Source: Photobacterium arenosum (GTDB lineage: Bacteria > Pseudomonadota > Gammaproteobacteria > Enterobacterales > Vibrionaceae). From it: a DNA stretch of 64,000 nucleotides. The notes beneath the pieces are model-generated. The model ran no database searches and was not told the origin of the DNA. It saw nothing but the letters and a program-made list of their open reading frames with translations. Shown one piece after another: positions 35,901-44,421 of the stretch (its first letter is position 1; the number at the start of each line of letters is the position of its first letter). The stretch spans positions 186,001 through 250,000 of the forward strand of contig NZ_JACYTP010000006.1 in NCBI RefSeq assembly GCF_014841115.1, in the 5' to 3' direction. Both the position numbers and the translations under genes were made by a program.

Positions 35901-37156
35901 TCCAGCTGCCACGCTTCCGATTCTGGCAGCGGATGCAGCGCATACAGCCAGCCGTCACGGATCTGACGCAGGGTGTAGGGTATCTCTGCTGACTGAAAAA
36001 TCCCCCCGGAAAACACCTCTGTGTCCTGAACGGGGTGCAAGCCCTGTCCTTTTTCGTTACGTGCATCAATGGCGTAACGCACCGGGGAAAGGGCCGTAAA
36101 CTGACCTGCTTCCGCTTCAGCCACTTTCACCACAGGAAAGTCGACCCAGCCCTGCGACTGATTGCTGATGGCGAAAACGCCGTCTCCCAGCATCATTGCA
36201 GAAGCCGGGTAACGTGTGTCCTGACCATGGGTGTAAATCCCCACCGACTCAAGGTAAACCTGACTGCCAATGCTCAGGTGTGTTTTGTTATCACGCCAGA
36301 ATGGATTGAGTGACAACAATGATTCCAGCGTCATCTGATAATGGTCTGCGATACCGGATAAGGTCTCTCCCTCAACCACGGTGTGCTTTTTACGTTGCCC
36401 GCCATTTTCTGTCAGCGGGATAATCTGCTGCATGTCCAGCTTCACACCATGTTGATCCAGAAAGGCGGTATCGACACTGTTAATGGCATCGTCAGTCAGT
36501 GCTTCCTGACTATAGAGCAGGTATTGATCCTGAACCGTCTGGCCGTTTCGCTGCCAGAGGGCAAGGATGAATTCGAGCGGTTGATCAATCGCGGGCTCAG
36601 GATACATGGCCTCCGCACGGCTCTGGGTAACCTGAAAACGCGGATAGGTTTCCCCCATACAACGGTATTCGCTGATCAGTTTGCCTGCCAGAAAGTGATA
36701 GAGGTAGCCTTTGGTCGGCAGGCCCAGTTGCTCTCCCATCTGAATCGCCGGGCGAACAGGCACAAAGGCTTCCTGAATCACTGCGGCAGACTTGTCGTGC
36801 GGCAGGACAGCATCCACTCCAAAACTCACCAAAGGGCTGGTTCGCCAATTTACCTGCAGTGACTTTTCTTCATCCTTCCTGACTTCGCACGACACATAAG
36901 TATGCTGACCCTGCGCTTTCTCTGACCATTGCGTGAGCGGGCCTTCTTGCTCAGACTGATTTAATTGCAGCGACAGATAAGGTTTGACGTATTGTCGGTA
37001 CAGCGCCGGCCGGCAAGCAAATGCCACAGAATAGGCATATTCAGGTACAGGCTCTGTCTCTGGAACCGGTTCAGGTTTAGAGCTGTAAATTCGCTCATCC
37101 AGTGGCTGATAAGCGGCTTTGACAAAACGTTTGGTCGGTTTGATATCGGACGACAT
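32945..37156 (-). CDS. VasX-like type VI secretion effector with LysM domain and C-terminal membrane segments
   Basis: A 1403-residue protein without a signal peptide. The N-terminal half resembles the VasX N-terminal region: GYLYHFLAGKLISEY near 140 and IRDGWLYAL near 396, the latter fitting the MIX pattern hRxGhhYhh. A LysM domain (TVVEGETLSGIADHYQMT) spans about 254-303. The segment AYSVKRWTDRICDFYLTDA near 470 is also typical of this effector group. Long helices follow, then three to four hydrophobic segments at about 1100-1195 (GMLGVVAAGWEAYLTW, GIAYLAVSVIINVL) and a soluble tail. Such effectors are thought to form pores in target membranes. No hcp, vgrG or sheath gene is nearby, so this is an orphan module. 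It is divergent from a LysR gene. Confidence 0.78.
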   Translation of the reverse strand: MSSDIKPTKRFVKAAYQPLDERIYSSKPEPVPETEPVPEYAYSVAFACRPALYRQYVKPYLSLQLNQSEQEGPLTQWSEKAQGQHTYVSCEVRKDEEKSLQVNWRTSPLVSFGVDAVLPHDKSAAVIQEAFVPVRPAIQMGEQLGLPTKGYLYHFLAGKLISEYRCMGETYPRFQVTQSRAEAMYPEPAIDQPLEFILALWQRNGQTVQDQYLLYSQEALTDDAINSVDTAFLDQHGVKLDMQQIIPLTENGGQRKKHTVVEGETLSGIADHYQMTLESLLSLNPFWRDNKTHLSIGSQVYLESVGIYTHGQDTRYPASAMMLGDGVFAISNQSQGWVDFPVVKVAEAEAGQFTALSPVRYAIDARNEKGQGLHPVQDTEVFSGGIFQSAEIPYTLRQIRDGWLYALHPLPESEAWQLEEYKIEQGEFRRVEGHTAQARAKAEPQQPKSHILCATASPYYLAYSVKRWTDRICDFYLTDAQARDNWLRKVDLNESGQHTHRADVATVECAVADVNVEGLDPFAGTCAPLTGEPGKPNDFIHVPPKKTLASYTYQAPSAHGQQIVALDDPLADLSDLYLALLEPVLTTTPDEQTHRKVVLAEAIRSMVRVSIPQDKMPVIQPEQWLDFESALDTCLEYQYQIPVLHTGPDNTLSARLELLNQYKQASLKAQAKLEAMGFFGVEDYVQEYTERRKAHSQVNWDGLDTFYKAYLASQAGAYAAIPGAFDRLLAALPTLGTEPMRLGLDMLYSDHMAYLMELFGEILPALNSSASDDAMQQKLAEALVQETPDNLMALATSFFSAEFYTKADELVKESDVLDLQRESVPVTGVVAGLNSVLGFGLGTESALYQKTLSMTVPLGGLIDSAIEAVKKTAGMGFQKGYFTYLGITMKKGGFRGGFNVAAMTWSLEQISQGKIGLNPAFEQTRQAFRQRFSGAVSEWQSLDEQLRRMPADSPKRAALELKQQKMETRVARMVTEAPGVYDSFNGAKLQAFNSVLDRANQGFSRLGRLDFIVAFLNAINVVAQQYAVEETLASTPNADVNTQRHVVGFSTAWLMHATSEIFRGLAFDRVKQHPSLLEQRLNHIVSIGKGVDIKALARSYLQRSMLAGMLGVVAAGWEAYLTWQDAEKADFLIEQKLLGIKSIILAGQGLTWGVLALNSVLGTANRLAIGVVLQGWMVAAWFWLGIAYLAVSVIINVLQKSPLESWLRNSVWGEEPKGDWTAATEYQALLQILNQPHIEAVVKSARQLPGKVASPYAPLPYTFQQQLKLTFPQQRPGQRIDVGVTVSGLREREVYEGYYKTTKVDAFTYQLTEQDIARGDWEFDEHKVPTLVLDIPIWVERIDTIRVFAVVNNRNPFAESQQTAQHYKHQVHPQLQAQSDVMKDGQASDMLGHQLILVKIEDV

Positions 37157-37422
37157 GAAGAAAGCACCGTTGGGATCAAAAATGGCCCTATTTTAAGCAG
37201 TACGCCGGTTATGCGCATTTGGCATTATGTCGTAAACAGCCGGCAAATTCACAGTTGCTGCTGGCAATACAACTATTTATCTTGTTTTGCGCTCAATATC
37301 ACAGCCACTCACCGCACTTTCTGGTGCCAAAATAACGCCAGCCGGATTGTCACCGTGACCAGAACGCCGCAACCCATTACAATCATCAAATCACTTTTTC
37401 TGTTGATCTATCAGGTGTCTGC

Positions 37423-38352
37423 ATGGCCCATCAGCTCGATACACTGGATCTCAATCTTATGCGCTTGCTCAAGGCGGTGGTTGATCATAAGAGTATTAAA
37501 GTCGCGGCGGCGCAGCTCGGGATCTCTCAGCCCAGTGCCAGCCGTGGTGTGGCCAGATTAAAGACCACGTTCAACGACCCGCTGTTCGTGCGCAAGCCGC
37601 ACGGTGTGGAACCCTCTCCGATGGCGCTGCGCTTAGCCGAAGAGTTCGACAACATCCTGGCGCCCATTGCCAAGGTGTTGCACGAGTTTGAGGATTTCAG
37701 TGCGCAGGCGTATGACGGCCAGCTCTCGCTGGTCATCGATCCGTATCTGCTCGACGAGCAGGGAGCACGCCTGCTGAGCGGCTGTTACCAGGCCTTTCCC
37801 CGCGCGACGTTTTCCTTTTCCAGCTGGAACAATAACAGCCAGGGTGAAATGCTCGAAGGCATGCATGATTACTGCATTTTGGATCAGGAAACCGAGCTGT
37901 CGAACGACATCTATATGCGCCCACTGTTTACGGAAAAGCGGATGATACTGGCCCGGCATAACCACCCGAGCCTGTCGCTGGATAAAGACAGCAACGACTG
38001 GGAGGCGGTCGCGCAATTGCCGATTGTGTCTCTGCCGTCCCCCGCTTCGTACAATCCTTTGTGTACCGTGGAGTCTGAATATCAGCGCATGGGCTATCAG
38101 CCGAACGTACTGCTCAAAACCTACAGTTTACGCGTCGCAGCCGAGATGCTGCGCAATACCGATGCCATCATGTACGCCAGCAAAAGCTCCATCCGGCTTT
38201 TTCCGGATCTGGTGGCTTACCCTATGCCTGCCGTCAACCGGGAATTCAGCGACTTTGTTATCTCAGGCGGTTTTTTGCAGACCAACAGAAATCACCCGAT
38301 GCACCAGCATTTACATCGTATTGTAAAGAACCTGTTCAAACACCCGCTCTGA
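37423..38352 (+). CDS. LysR-family transcriptional regulator
   Basis: A 309-residue regulator. The N-terminal winged helix-turn-helix is at residues about 7-66 (LDLNLMRLLKAVVDHKSIKV and AAAQLGISQPSASRGVARLK), followed by a linker and a periplasmic-binding-protein-like effector domain from about 95 (QLSLVIDPYLL) to the end. The ligand is unknown. It lies between the divergent effector gene and the mdtJI pair, which follow 190 bases downstream on the same strand; either could be its target. The start at 37423 fits the usual distance to the first helix. Confidence 0.88.
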   Translation: MAHQLDTLDLNLMRLLKAVVDHKSIKVAAAQLGISQPSASRGVARLKTTFNDPLFVRKPHGVEPSPMALRLAEEFDNILAPIAKVLHEFEDFSAQAYDGQLSLVIDPYLLDEQGARLLSGCYQAFPRATFSFSSWNNNSQGEMLEGMHDYCILDQETELSNDIYMRPLFTEKRMILARHNHPSLSLDKDSNDWEAVAQLPIVSLPSPASYNPLCTVESEYQRMGYQPNVLLKTYSLRVAAEMLRNTDAIMYASKSSIRLFPDLVAYPMPAVNREFSDFVISGGFLQTNRNHPMHQHLHRIVKNLFKHPL

Positions 38353-38546
38353 ACCACCAAGAGATATTCAAAAATGAATATCTCAATTACCTGTCCAGGC
38401 CGAATATCGCGGGCTACTCTAGCCTTACTCCATAACATTTTACTGCACAGTCAACAAAAGTACGGTTTCAGCGTTTTTCTCCCTGCTGGCGGGATTTCAT
38501 GTCCTTCAATGTTATGCATTTAATTAAGTTCATTTAAAGGTGAATG

Positions 38547-38939
38547 ATGTTTCTTGCACGAATCTTTCTGCTACTGGCTATCGCTTCTGAAGTCGCCGGT
38601 ACCAGCACCATGAATCTGCTCGGCCAGCAAGACGCACTCTGGGGTTATGCGGTCATGTATCTATTGATCACTGTGTCTTATTACTTCCTGTCGCTGGCGG
38701 CGAAGAGAATTGCCATAGGTGTAGCGTATGCGATATGGGAGGGGCTGGGTATTACCCTGATCACTCTGGTGTCACTGCTGGTGTTCAAGGCCGATTTGAA
38801 CAGCCAGGAACTGCTTGGCCTGGGTTTAGCCGTGGCAGGTATTGTAATGGTGACGTTGGGTGAAGCGCAGTCAGACTGCCGTGCCACCCAGGCTAAGTCT
38901 TCAATACCGCACTCAACCTCAGCAAGGAGCCGATCATGA
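38547..38939 (+). CDS. mdtJ: Spermidine export protein MdtJ (SMR family)
   Basis: A 130-residue small multidrug resistance protein with four transmembrane helices; the conserved glutamate is in ASEVAGTSTMN near residue 14. KRIAIGVAYAIWEGLGI is nearly the E. coli MdtJ sequence. Two ATGs stand side by side (38544, 38547); AAAGG is three and six bases upstream, so the second is preferred. The stop overlaps the mdtI start by four bases (ATGA). MdtJ and MdtI work together as a heteromeric inner-membrane exporter of spermidine (family knowledge). The last 20 residues, serine-rich, are longer than needed for the fold. Confidence 0.9.
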   Translation: MFLARIFLLLAIASEVAGTSTMNLLGQQDALWGYAVMYLLITVSYYFLSLAAKRIAIGVAYAIWEGLGITLITLVSLLVFKADLNSQELLGLGLAVAGIVMVTLGEAQSDCRATQAKSSIPHSTSARSRS

Positions 38940-39265
38940 GTCAGTTCTTTACCCTGTCCTTCGGCTTTGTGGTGCTGGCGGCTTTGGTCGACATTGCCGC
39001 CAACATGGCACTGACCCGTTCGAACGGCTTCAAGCACAAACTCTGGGGAGGCTTGTCTATCGCGCTGGTCTTGTGTGCCTTTACGCTGCTGGCTCAGGCC
39101 GTCAAAGAGATTGATTTGGCGGTGGCTTATGCGTCATGGGGCGCCATAGGCATTCTGGGCACCGCCATTGGCGGCTCTGTCTTGTTTAAACAACGACTTT
39201 CACCGCTTGGCTGGACAGGTATTTTTGTGGTTATCGCTGCAGTAATTGTGATGAAAACCGCTTAA
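38936..39265 (+). CDS. mdtI: Spermidine export protein MdtI (SMR family)
   Basis: A 109-residue, four-helix SMR protein, the partner of MdtJ. DIAANMALTRSNGFKHKLWG near residue 16 and LAQAVKEIDLAVAYASWG near 56 correspond to the E. coli MdtI segments; the first acidic residue is Asp16 where many SMR proteins have glutamate. Its ATG lies inside the mdtJ stop region (four-base overlap), ensuring coupled synthesis of the two subunits. An AAGGAG motif precedes the ATG inside mdtJ. Confidence 0.92.
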   Translation: MSQFFTLSFGFVVLAALVDIAANMALTRSNGFKHKLWGGLSIALVLCAFTLLAQAVKEIDLAVAYASWGAIGILGTAIGGSVLFKQRLSPLGWTGIFVVIAAVIVMKTA

Positions 39266-39302
39266 AGATGAAATGCTTTAATAAATAAAGACTAGATAAG
39301 AT

Positions 39303-39336
39303 CCAATAGCGAGAGAAAATAACGCTCGCTATTGGG
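39303..39336. terminator. Inverted repeat between mdtI and the PixA/AidA-type gene
   Basis: CCAATAGCGAG and CTCGCTATTGG form a perfect 11-bp stem with an 11-base loop, located between two convergent genes. T-tracts on either side are weak, so termination is likely but not certain. Confidence 0.5.
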
Positions 39337-39351
39337 TGTTATAAAAACAAA

Positions 39352-39876
39352 TTATGGCTGGATGGCAGTCACATATGGGTCCCAGTTAATTTCTTTAATC
39401 AGCTGATCATCTTTAAAGACTTGTACCCAGAATGTATACGCCGCTTTTTGCTGAGTACCCGGATTCGGGCGACCTGGCAGTGTGGCTTCAGCCTGAACAT
39501 ACGGCATGTAGGCCGTCTGGCGTACAAATGGCACGTTAACGCTGTCATTCATCGGAATACCGTCTTCCTGATAGACATAGACTTGTGTATTGCCCTGATA
39601 CGCCGACCAACCTTTGATCAAAGTACTGTTCCATTCATGTTCAGCGTCAATAAGAACTGAATAATGACTGCCATCTTCCGAAACACTCACTTTCGGAAAC
39701 GCAGACCAGCGAATCACATCGCCGTTATTGACCTTAATGCTCAGTTCATAAGAACCCTGTGAATTATCGATAACCAGACTGGGATCAGCAAACATCTGAA
39801 CGGCTTGATAGCCCTGTGCACCATTTTCAATTGCTTCGCAGTCGATGACGATTTCGACTTTATTAATATTTGCCAT
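39352..39876 (-). CDS. PixA/AidA-family inclusion body protein
   Basis: A 174-residue beta-rich protein. It matches the pattern I recall for the PixA/AidA family: NINKVEIVIDCEAI at the start, YELSIKVNNGDVIRWSAFP near 48, and WVQVFKDDQLIKEINWDPY at the end. The start at 39876 has GAGGAA eight bases upstream; five extra codons upstream are possible but less likely. No signal peptide. In Xenorhabdus PixA forms intracellular inclusions and AidA-type proteins are quorum-controlled; the role here is unknown. A long AT-rich leader lies upstream. Confidence 0.75.
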   Translation of the reverse strand: MANINKVEIVIDCEAIENGAQGYQAVQMFADPSLVIDNSQGSYELSIKVNNGDVIRWSAFPKVSVSEDGSHYSVLIDAEHEWNSTLIKGWSAYQGNTQVYVYQEDGIPMNDSVNVPFVRQTAYMPYVQAEATLPGRPNPGTQQKAAYTFWVQVFKDDQLIKEINWDPYVTAIQP

Positions 39877-40206
39877 GACGTTGTTCCTCATATTTTTTTG
39901 TGAGCCCCCTTTTAACCGTGCTATTCGCTGAATAATAATTTAACCGAATGAAAAGCATGATTAAAAATTCCGGAGACGATAAAAATAAAGATCGATTCTT
40001 TATTTATTTTTTTATTTAGCAGTTAAATGAAGATTAACTTCATTGCTTATGAGGTTAGCTAATATTCTGGGGAATTCTAATTAATATCAAAAAATCAGAA
40101 ATTATTTTTATATTTTAATTCAAAGGATTGTGAAAACTTCATTCAGATTATTTCTGTTATTTGATCCACTGCCATGATTACATGTAATCAATCTATTTAT
40201 CATATA
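39877..40206. other. AT-rich gap upstream of the PixA/AidA-type gene
   Basis: No gene is seen. The gap is strikingly AT-rich compared with both neighbours and presumably holds the promoter of the PixA/AidA-type gene. No defined operator stands out. Confidence 0.5.
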
Positions 40207-40208
40207 CA

Positions 40209-40234
40209 CACCCCGCCAAATTTATGACGGGGTG
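40209..40234 (-). terminator. Hairpin after the TraF-like gene
   Basis: CACCCCG / CGGGGTG form a 7-bp stem with a 12-base loop, 23 bases past the stop codon at 40257. The following tail is only moderately T-rich. Confidence 0.5.
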
Positions 40235-40256
40235 AGCACTATACTTTTCCAGGTGA

Positions 40257-41498
40257 TTACATAGTAAAGCCGAACTGCAGGGCCGCACCATAATTGTTGT
40301 CCTGGCCGTATTGCAATGCCAGATCAACCGCAACCACGCCGAACGGACTCAGGCCGATACCGGCACTCATGGTATCTTCAGCAGAATCAGTCAGGCTCAA
40401 GCTGTAACCGGCACGGAACTGCACCCAGTCCCAGCCATTCAATTCCATACCCAGCCGTGCATATTGCGTCGCCAGATCAAACTCTTTGAAATATTTCTGC
40501 TCAGTCAGATCCACATCAGCGGCAGCGGTAAACCAGCTGTTACTGTATGCAGCACCCAGAGTGTATTTAGGCTCAACCAGCAAAGTCTTACTGGTAAACT
40601 TGCCTGGCTGACCTGCGGGGGATTCCGGTGTGTTGGTTTCCAGCTCCTGCTTAAACAAGTTACGGCCACTGAACCCTAGAGTTATTGTTGGGATCGGCTG
40701 GTAAGCCAGACCGATATCCAGGTTGAAGGCCGTATCATCCTGATATTCGTTTTCAAATTCGAAGTCACTGTTATCAAACTGGCTGACAGTGTTTTGGAAG
40801 CTCACGGCAATCAGCTGTTGAATCTTAGGTGAGATACCCACAGACACCTTCTGCTCCGGCAGGGAGACAGTAGGTAATTCGAAAGATTTACCCATGGTTA
40901 AACCGACATCGACGATGCCACCAGCAATCCCCAGCACATCAGACTGAAGATTGTCGAGATCCGGCGGATTCGAGCCATCCACACCAGCCAAATCATCAGG
41001 ATCAATGTTGGCCTGAGCCAGGCTGACAATCTGTGCCTGAGTGAACAGGCTCATGCTCAGATAACGGTTCGGCACCGCAACGGCCGCTCCGATACTGATG
41101 TCAGCCTTGAGTTTACCCTCATCCATGGCCATCAGTGCCGCTTTCCATTCATTGACCAGGGAATCAGAAACCGGGCTGCCGCCGCTATTATCTATCGCCA
41201 TTTCCAGTTCGTCATTAACATCCTGGAAATCTTCCACTTTCTGATTCAGCTCGTCCGGATCATGAATACTGACCCCCACCGCTGGCAATAACACGCCAAA
41301 ATCATCGGTCTTATTATAATGTGCCACCAACGCCGGGTTATAAAAGCTGGCTGTCAGATAACTGGCGGACGCGACACCTGTGCCGCCCATCGCCACGCTG
41401 CGTGCATCTGCACCGTTTACCGCTGCCTGAGCGGAAAATGTGCTGACTGACAAAGCCGTAGCCACTGCCAGTGTGAGTCCCTGCAATTTAATATTCAT
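40257..41498 (-). CDS. TraF-like outer-membrane protein
   Basis: A 413-residue protein with a signal peptide (MNIKLQGLTLAVATALSVST, cleavage after QAA). The mature start DARSVAMGGTGVASASYLTA resembles the TraF_2/FadL-like outer-membrane family, and the rest is built of amphipathic strands with aromatic girdle residues, ending ALQFGFTM with the terminal aromatic-hydrophobic pattern of beta-barrels. Many Vibrionaceae genomes carry such proteins annotated as conjugal transfer TraF, but there is no conjugation gene here, so that name should not be taken as a function. A ligand cannot be predicted. Confidence 0.78.
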   Translation of the reverse strand: MNIKLQGLTLAVATALSVSTFSAQAAVNGADARSVAMGGTGVASASYLTASFYNPALVAHYNKTDDFGVLLPAVGVSIHDPDELNQKVEDFQDVNDELEMAIDNSGGSPVSDSLVNEWKAALMAMDEGKLKADISIGAAVAVPNRYLSMSLFTQAQIVSLAQANIDPDDLAGVDGSNPPDLDNLQSDVLGIAGGIVDVGLTMGKSFELPTVSLPEQKVSVGISPKIQQLIAVSFQNTVSQFDNSDFEFENEYQDDTAFNLDIGLAYQPIPTITLGFSGRNLFKQELETNTPESPAGQPGKFTSKTLLVEPKYTLGAAYSNSWFTAAADVDLTEQKYFKEFDLATQYARLGMELNGWDWVQFRAGYSLSLTDSAEDTMSAGIGLSPFGVVAVDLALQYGQDNNYGAALQFGFTM

Positions 41499-41862
41499 AA
41501 GTATTAGTATTTTTTTGCCGTGAATTTGTCAAAAAAGTCATCAAGAAGCGCCCATTATATAAGCGGCTTTACGCTTAACAATGACAATGTCAATAACAGT
41601 GAAGTGCTGCACAAATCCCGCCGATGTGTAATACCAGCGCAAATTGTAATGCAAGATATATCGTTGTTAAACGTGAGTAACTTATCATAACGTCTAATTT
41701 ACAATGCATAATTAGATGATTCTTTCAGAGAAGTATTCCATTGCAGTGATAAAAAATGTAACCTCCGACACGATTATATTAATAATAACTGCATGTTCAT
41801 GCTGGGAAGAACCACTCAACTCAGCACAAAAACACGTTGTATCAGTTACTTAAAGGTCAATC
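41499..41862. other. Intergenic region between divergent genes
   Basis: Promoter space for the TraF-like gene (minus) and the YjiH-like gene (plus). It is AT-rich with no gene. No operator or promoter could be assigned with confidence. Confidence 0.5.
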
Positions 41863-43230
41863 ATGTCAGAACAAGTGATAACTGGCGCAAACAAGCGTAA
41901 AGCGCCTTGGCTCATGTTTATTCTGCCATCATTCATCGGTGTGCTGCTGTTTATGGCACCAATCACCGTAGGTGGAGAGATAACCATCCCTATTGCCTTA
42001 ATGGCAAAAGCAATCCAGAACCTGTTTGAAGGTAGCCTGACGGCCATCGTCACCACCGTCATTACCCTGACGGCGCTTTGCTCGACTCTGGTTCGCCTCA
42101 TCAAACCCCGTTTTATTGAACGTAAACCTTTTATTGCCAATCTGTTTAAGCCAAGCCTGCCTTGGTACATCGTTCAATTACTGGGTGCGACCTTTGCCAT
42201 CCTGACGTTTTTTAAAGTCGGTCCGGTTGCTATCTTTGACGGAAATACCGGCGGCTTGGTACTGAACGACCTGCTGCCCGTGCTGTTTGCGGTCTTCCTG
42301 TGTGCGGGCTTTTTCCTGCCTTTGCTGACGAGCTTTGGTCTGCTGGAATTCTTCGGAGCAATGCTGACCAAAATAATGCGCCCGCTGTTTAACTTGCCTG
42401 GGCGCTCAGCTATCGACTGTATGGCATCCTGGTTGGCTGACGGCAGTGTCGGGGTCCTGCTGACCAGCAAACAGTATGAAGAAGGCTTCTATACCAAGCG
42501 TGAAGCGGCGGTTATTGGTACCACTTTCTCTGCCGTTTCCATTACGTTCAGTCTGGTTGTGATCGCGCAGGTTAACCTGGAACACATGTTCCTGCCTTTC
42601 TACGCCACTGTATGTCTGGCGGGTGTGGTGGCTGCCATTGTTGTTCCGCGCCTGCCGCCTCTGAGCCGTAAGCGTGATGAATTTGTCTGCGGTACCCCGG
42701 CCGATGCCAACATGGATGCCCTGCCTAACGGCCACACTGTGCTGAGCTTCGGTCTGGAAAAAGCCTTTGAGCGCGCCAACACAGTCACCAGTTTGCGCAA
42801 AGTGGTCAATGACGGTGTCAAAGCCGCTGTCGATATGGTGTTCGGTGTCCTGCCTGTTGTCATGGCCATAGGTACACTGGCGCTGCTGGTTGCCGAGAAC
42901 ACACCTGTGTTTGACTGGCTGGGTAAACCCTTTATCCCGCTGCTGGAACTGCTGCAGATTCCGGAAGCAACTGAAGCATCTAAAACCATAGTCGTCGGCT
43001 TTGCTGATATGTTCCTGCCTTCGATTCTGGCAACGGAAATCCAGAGTGATCTGACTCGCTTTGTGATTGCAGCACTGTCTGTAACACAGCTGATTTATAT
43101 GTCTGAAATCGGTGCTCTGCTGCTGGGCAGCAAGATCCCGGTGAAGGCCTGGGAGCTGTTCGTGATCTTCATTCTGCGTACCCTGGTCACCCTGCCGGTT
43201 ATCGCGCTGATGGCTCACCTGATTTTCTAA
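41863..43230 (+). CDS. YjiH-family membrane protein (nucleoside-recognition type)
   Basis: A 455-residue inner-membrane protein with about ten hydrophobic segments. It carries Gate/nucleoside-recognition features: DCMASWLADGSVGVLLTSKQ near 185, GTTFSAVSITFSLVVIAQVN near 215, and GFADMFLPSILATEI near 375, which fits the YjiH family. Substrate is unknown; neighbours give no clue because it is a single gene. AAAGGTCA precedes the ATG at 41863. A strong terminator follows at 43255. Confidence 0.85.
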   Translation: MSEQVITGANKRKAPWLMFILPSFIGVLLFMAPITVGGEITIPIALMAKAIQNLFEGSLTAIVTTVITLTALCSTLVRLIKPRFIERKPFIANLFKPSLPWYIVQLLGATFAILTFFKVGPVAIFDGNTGGLVLNDLLPVLFAVFLCAGFFLPLLTSFGLLEFFGAMLTKIMRPLFNLPGRSAIDCMASWLADGSVGVLLTSKQYEEGFYTKREAAVIGTTFSAVSITFSLVVIAQVNLEHMFLPFYATVCLAGVVAAIVVPRLPPLSRKRDEFVCGTPADANMDALPNGHTVLSFGLEKAFERANTVTSLRKVVNDGVKAAVDMVFGVLPVVMAIGTLALLVAENTPVFDWLGKPFIPLLELLQIPEATEASKTIVVGFADMFLPSILATEIQSDLTRFVIAALSVTQLIYMSEIGALLLGSKIPVKAWELFVIFILRTLVTLPVIALMAHLIF

Positions 43231-43254
43231 GACCACTCATAACATCCCCCTGAC

Positions 43255-43283
43255 AAAAAGCGGCTGGAAACAGCCGCTTTTTT
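43255..43283. terminator. Bidirectional terminator between the YjiH-like gene and the glucose-type ABC operon
   Basis: AAAAAGCGGCTG / CAGCCGCTTTTT with a GAAA tetraloop; T-runs on both strands. Confidence 0.88.
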
Positions 43284-43303
43284 ATACCTGCATCTCTGAG
43301 CAC

Positions 43304-44416
43304 TTAATAAATCCTGTCCTCGTTGTCCGGATCGAACAGCACCGCTTTGCTCACATCGACTGCGAATAAGAAATCGCGTCCCGACACAGGATGACTTTCA
43401 GGGTCTAATCTCGCGGTCACATCCTGATCGTTAAACTGTGTAACCACCAGCGTATCCGCCCCCGTCGGTTCCACCACATCCAGCTGATTATTGATATGTC
43501 TTTCAAACACTGCCGGCGAATTCACCGTTGCCTGACGGATCTGCTCAGGACGAAGCCCCAGTATCACTTCACGATTCACCCAGGCTGACAAATCTTTTCC
43601 TCTCTCAGGCAAAGGAATACTGACCCGCTCGCCGTCCCGGTTATGCAGTTCTATCGCCAAGCCGTCATTGAGTGCTCTGAGGTAGCTGCGTATGAAATTC
43701 ATCGAGGGTGAGCCCATAAAGCCCGCCACGAACATATTGACCGGGTTGTTGTAAATCTGCTCCGGGCTGGCAAGCTGCAGCAAGACACCGTCTTTCATCA
43801 CAGCAATGCGGTCGGCCAGTGTCATGGCTTCAATTTGATCATGGGTGACGTAAACTATGGTGGTTTTCAGCCGCTGGTGCAGCTTCTTAATTTCAGTGCG
43901 CATTTCCACTCTGAGTTTGGCATCCAGGTTACTGAGCGGCTCATCAAACAGGTAAATCTTCGGCTCACGGGCCAGGGCTCTGCCCATGGCAACCCGCTGG
44001 CGCTGGCCGCCCGACAACTCTGCCGGCTTGCGATCGAGCAGATGATCGATCTGCAGCATAGTCGCCACTCTGTCGACTTCCAGGGCAATCTGGGCCTGAG
44101 GCACTTTGCGCATTTCCAATCCGAAGGCGATATTGCGGCGTACCGTCATACTGGGGTACAGCGCATAAGACTGAAAGACCATGGCGATGTCCCTGTCTTT
44201 AGGCGACAAATGCGTCACGTCTTTGTCGCCTAACAAAATCGCGCCGTCACTGATACTGTCCAGCCCGGCTATGGTATTCATCAGCGTTGACTTACCGCAG
44301 CCGGACGGGCCTACCAGCACCAGAAACTCACCGCTGTCTATCTTGATATCTATCTCTTTCAGCGCGTGGTAATCGCCATAATGCTTATTTACGTCTTTGA
44401 TATGTAAGCTCGACAT
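43304..44416 (-). CDS. ABC importer ATPase, MalK/UgpC type, of the glucose-type system
   Basis: A 370-residue ATPase (start at 44416, nine bases after AAAGG; an ATG two codons earlier is only three bases from it and overlaps the preceding stop). Walker A GPSGCGKST near residue 36, Q-loop FQSYALYP, signature LSGGQRQR near 133, Walker B YLFDEPLSNLD, and switch histidine VYVTHD. The C-terminal 130 residues form the regulatory OB-type (TOBE) domain common to MalK/UgpC proteins. It powers the two permeases encoded immediately upstream; last gene of the operon. Confidence 0.92.
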   Translation of the reverse strand: MSSLHIKDVNKHYGDYHALKEIDIKIDSGEFLVLVGPSGCGKSTLMNTIAGLDSISDGAILLGDKDVTHLSPKDRDIAMVFQSYALYPSMTVRRNIAFGLEMRKVPQAQIALEVDRVATMLQIDHLLDRKPAELSGGQRQRVAMGRALAREPKIYLFDEPLSNLDAKLRVEMRTEIKKLHQRLKTTIVYVTHDQIEAMTLADRIAVMKDGVLLQLASPEQIYNNPVNMFVAGFMGSPSMNFIRSYLRALNDGLAIELHNRDGERVSIPLPERGKDLSAWVNREVILGLRPEQIRQATVNSPAVFERHINNQLDVVEPTGADTLVVTQFNDQDVTARLDPESHPVSGRDFLFAVDVSKAVLFDPDNEDRIY

Positions 44417-44421
44417 CGTCA

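Noticed and set aside
40257..41498. Plasmid or conjugative element suggested by the TraF-like protein
   Set aside because: No other transfer gene, relaxase or origin is near; the family is a chromosomal outer-membrane protein in many marine bacteria.
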